Assembly (NCBI GenBank): GCA_007128755.1
Contig: SKWV01000383.1
Location: forward strand, 1 to 7,608
Direction: 5' to 3'
From: Trueperaceae bacterium
GTDB taxonomy: Bacteria > Deinococcota > Deinococci > Deinococcales > Trueperaceae
Length of the DNA: 7,608 bases
Shown piece after piece: positions 6,744 through 7,608 of the stretch (within the stretch, counting starts at the first letter, position 1; each line of letters begins with the position of its first letter). The notes beneath the pieces were generated by a model. The model was not told the DNA's origin and did no database searches. It saw nothing but the letters and a program-made list of their open reading frames with translations. The translations under genes were made by a program, and so were the position numbers.

Positions 6744-7469
6744 ATGACCAAGCGCGTGCACATCGCGCACGAGCCCGAGCGGCCGGGTGGTGTCGACCCG
6801 TTCGACACCACCCGGCCGCCCTTCGATCTCGAGGCCGACATGCTGTTCGTCGCGACCACCGTCGCGACGGACGATCTGGCGCGACAGCACCCGTCGCTTC
6901 GGTTCCTGGGCGTCGCGGGCGCCACGCCGCTCGTCGCGTGGTTCGCCCGCGTGCACGCCCTGACGCACGGACCGGAAGGCGACCGTCGACGCCTCGACGA
7001 GACGACGGGGTTCGGGTACGACGAGCTCACCGTGATCGCGCCGCTGCGCGAACGCCGCGTCTTCGTGCCCGTCATCTACGCGACCCAAGGCCTGACGCAG
7101 CAGGTGGGGCAGCGCTACGGCATGCCCAAGCGCCTCGCTCCCATGACCTTCTTCGCCGACGACACGCGGGTCGACGCCACGGCCACCCTCGGACGCGGCC
7201 GCAGCGAGGTGCAGGCTCTCCTGCTGGCCTCCGGCCGGATCCTGGCGCGGCCCTTCGATCGGGCGGCGCCGTGGTGGAGCTGGCCCGCGGTCTTCCCGTC
7301 GGGGTCGTTCATCCAAGCGCGGATCGTGAGGGTGCCGCGCGCGCAGCTCGCGCACGTCGCCGGCACGCTCGTGCTCGACGAGCCGTGGCTGAGCGAGCCG
7401 GCGCGGCTGTGGCCGCTCGGGCTGTTCGTGCCGCGGCTGCTCATGCGATTGCCGGCTCCGGATGGGTGA
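6744..7469 (+). CDS. Acetoacetate decarboxylase-family protein
   Basis: A 241-aa protein close in length to acetoacetate decarboxylase (about 246 aa). The family core is visible: GYDELTVIAPL (91-101) with a Glu (E94) where the active-site Glu is expected, FVPVIYATQGLTQQVGQRYGMPKRLAPMTFF (107-137), and a later segment SFIQARIVRVPRAQLAHVAGTLVL. In decarboxylases a Schiff-base Lys follows Pro and is followed by a second Lys that lowers its pKa. Here the motif is P128-K129-R130, so the catalytic Lys is kept and the second is Arg. Substrate is unknown; many relatives are not true acetoacetate decarboxylases. The ATG at 6744 has GGAG only 1 nt upstream; an in-frame ATG at 6840 has GAGG at 5 nt but would remove the PPFDL segment that I expect in the family. 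An 18-bp perfect inverted repeat occupies codons 13-26. It is divergent from the MFS exporter and may share a regulatory region with it. Confidence 0.85.
   Translation: MTKRVHIAHEPERPGGVDPFDTTRPPFDLEADMLFVATTVATDDLARQHPSLRFLGVAGATPLVAWFARVHALTHGPEGDRRRLDETTGFGYDELTVIAPLRERRVFVPVIYATQGLTQQVGQRYGMPKRLAPMTFFADDTRVDATATLGRGRSEVQALLLASGRILARPFDRAAPWWSWPAVFPSGSFIQARIVRVPRAQLAHVAGTLVLDEPWLSEPARLWPLGLFVPRLLMRLPAPDG
6779..6819. repeat. Perfect 18-bp inverted repeat (5-nt loop) inside the decarboxylase-like gene
   Basis: Left arm GCGGCCGGGTGGTGTCGA (6779-6796), loop CCCGT (6797-6801), right arm TCGACACCACCCGGCCGC (6802-6819). The arms are exact reverse complements; pairing fails at the next base on each side. 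It lies 35 nt inside the coding sequence and encodes RPGGVD-P-FDTTRP. In RNA it would form a very stable hairpin close to the start codon. There is no T-run after it, so a simple terminator is unlikely. No second copy is seen in the window. Confidence 0.95.
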
Positions 7470-7490
7470 GTCCCGACCCGTCGGCGAGGG

Positions 7491-7608
7491 CTAGACGCGC
7501 GCGAGGGCCAGATCGTACACGTAGAAGTCGTCGACGCGCCGCCAGCCGAGCGATTCGTACAGCATCTGGGCGCGGTGGTTGGTCGTCGCCGTGGCCAGCT
7601 TGAGCCGA
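7491..7608 (-). CDS. GNAT-family N-acetyltransferase, C-terminal fragment (runs off window)
   Basis: The minus strand from the right edge encodes 38 residues and a TAG stop at 7493-7491. The sequence RLKLATATTNHRAQMLYESL followed by GWRRVDDFYVYDLALARV is the classic end of a GNAT acetyltransferase: the strand with L-x-T, the N-x-x-A-x-x-LYE-x-xG motif of the last acetyl-CoA-contacting helix, and the final FYVY-x-L strand. The N-terminus and substrate lie outside the window. Its stop faces the decarboxylase-like gene stop with 21 nt between; no clear terminator is seen there. Confidence 0.85.
   Translation of the reverse strand, partial: RLKLATATTNHRAQMLYESLGWRRVDDFYVYDLALARV

Noticed and set aside
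5193..7355. 720-codon minus-strand frame and a 451-codon plus-strand frame (5261-6616) over the MFS region
   Set aside because: Both are shadows of the MFS and decarboxylase-like genes, rich in Arg, His, Asp and Gly with no domain pattern. The true frames encode recognisable families.

Overview
The window is a GC-rich bacterial chromosomal segment, densely packed with ordinary genes. I see no phage, transposase, integrase, CRISPR array or defence cassette. The best clue to the host is the MglB/MglA pair. The MglB homologue opens MLEPSLDLYG and carries blocks (VWAPKPPSLDSLATL, APLGKVKL) that closely match my memory of Thermus-type MglB. MglA matches Myxococcus MglA residue for residue at its functional positions. 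With the high GC content, this makes a mesophilic member of Deinococcota (for example a Trueperaceae relative) plausible, but that placement is an inference at low confidence.

Layout. Positions 1-929 (minus): 5' part of gcvT, the glycine cleavage T-protein, running off the left edge. Positions 1029-2119 (minus): mglB followed by mglA with a 4-nt stop/start overlap, a polarity GTPase and its roadblock-domain regulator, pointing towards gcvT. Positions 2120-2214: divergent intergenic region. Positions 2215-4165 (plus): nagA and nagB, 25 nt apart, an amino-sugar catabolic operon that converts GlcNAc-6-P to fructose-6-P. Positions 4166-4408 (plus): a promoter, a tRNA with CAU anticodon (elongator Met) that encodes its own CCA, and a hairpin. 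Positions 4586-5203 (plus): a three-helix DUF4405-like membrane protein. Positions 5225-6619 (minus): an MFS_3-type exporter convergent with it. Positions 6744-7469 (plus): an acetoacetate-decarboxylase-family protein. Positions 7491-7608 (minus): the C-terminal end of a GNAT acetyltransferase running off the right edge.

The genes form separate units rather than one pathway. Clear functional coupling exists only within mglBA and within nagAB. gcvT would normally be followed by gcvH and gcvP outside the window.

I found no convincing new multi-gene system. The most striking unexplained structure is a perfect 18-bp inverted repeat with a 5-nt loop at 6779-6819, inside the start of the acetoacetate-decarboxylase-like gene. 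Also worth a look: TAnnnT hexamers 5-7 nt upstream of several start codons, suggesting leaderless transcripts; a poorly defined MFS start where the best ribosome-binding site points to a CTG codon; and small active-site or acceptor-stem variations in NagB, the decarboxylase-like protein and the tRNA.
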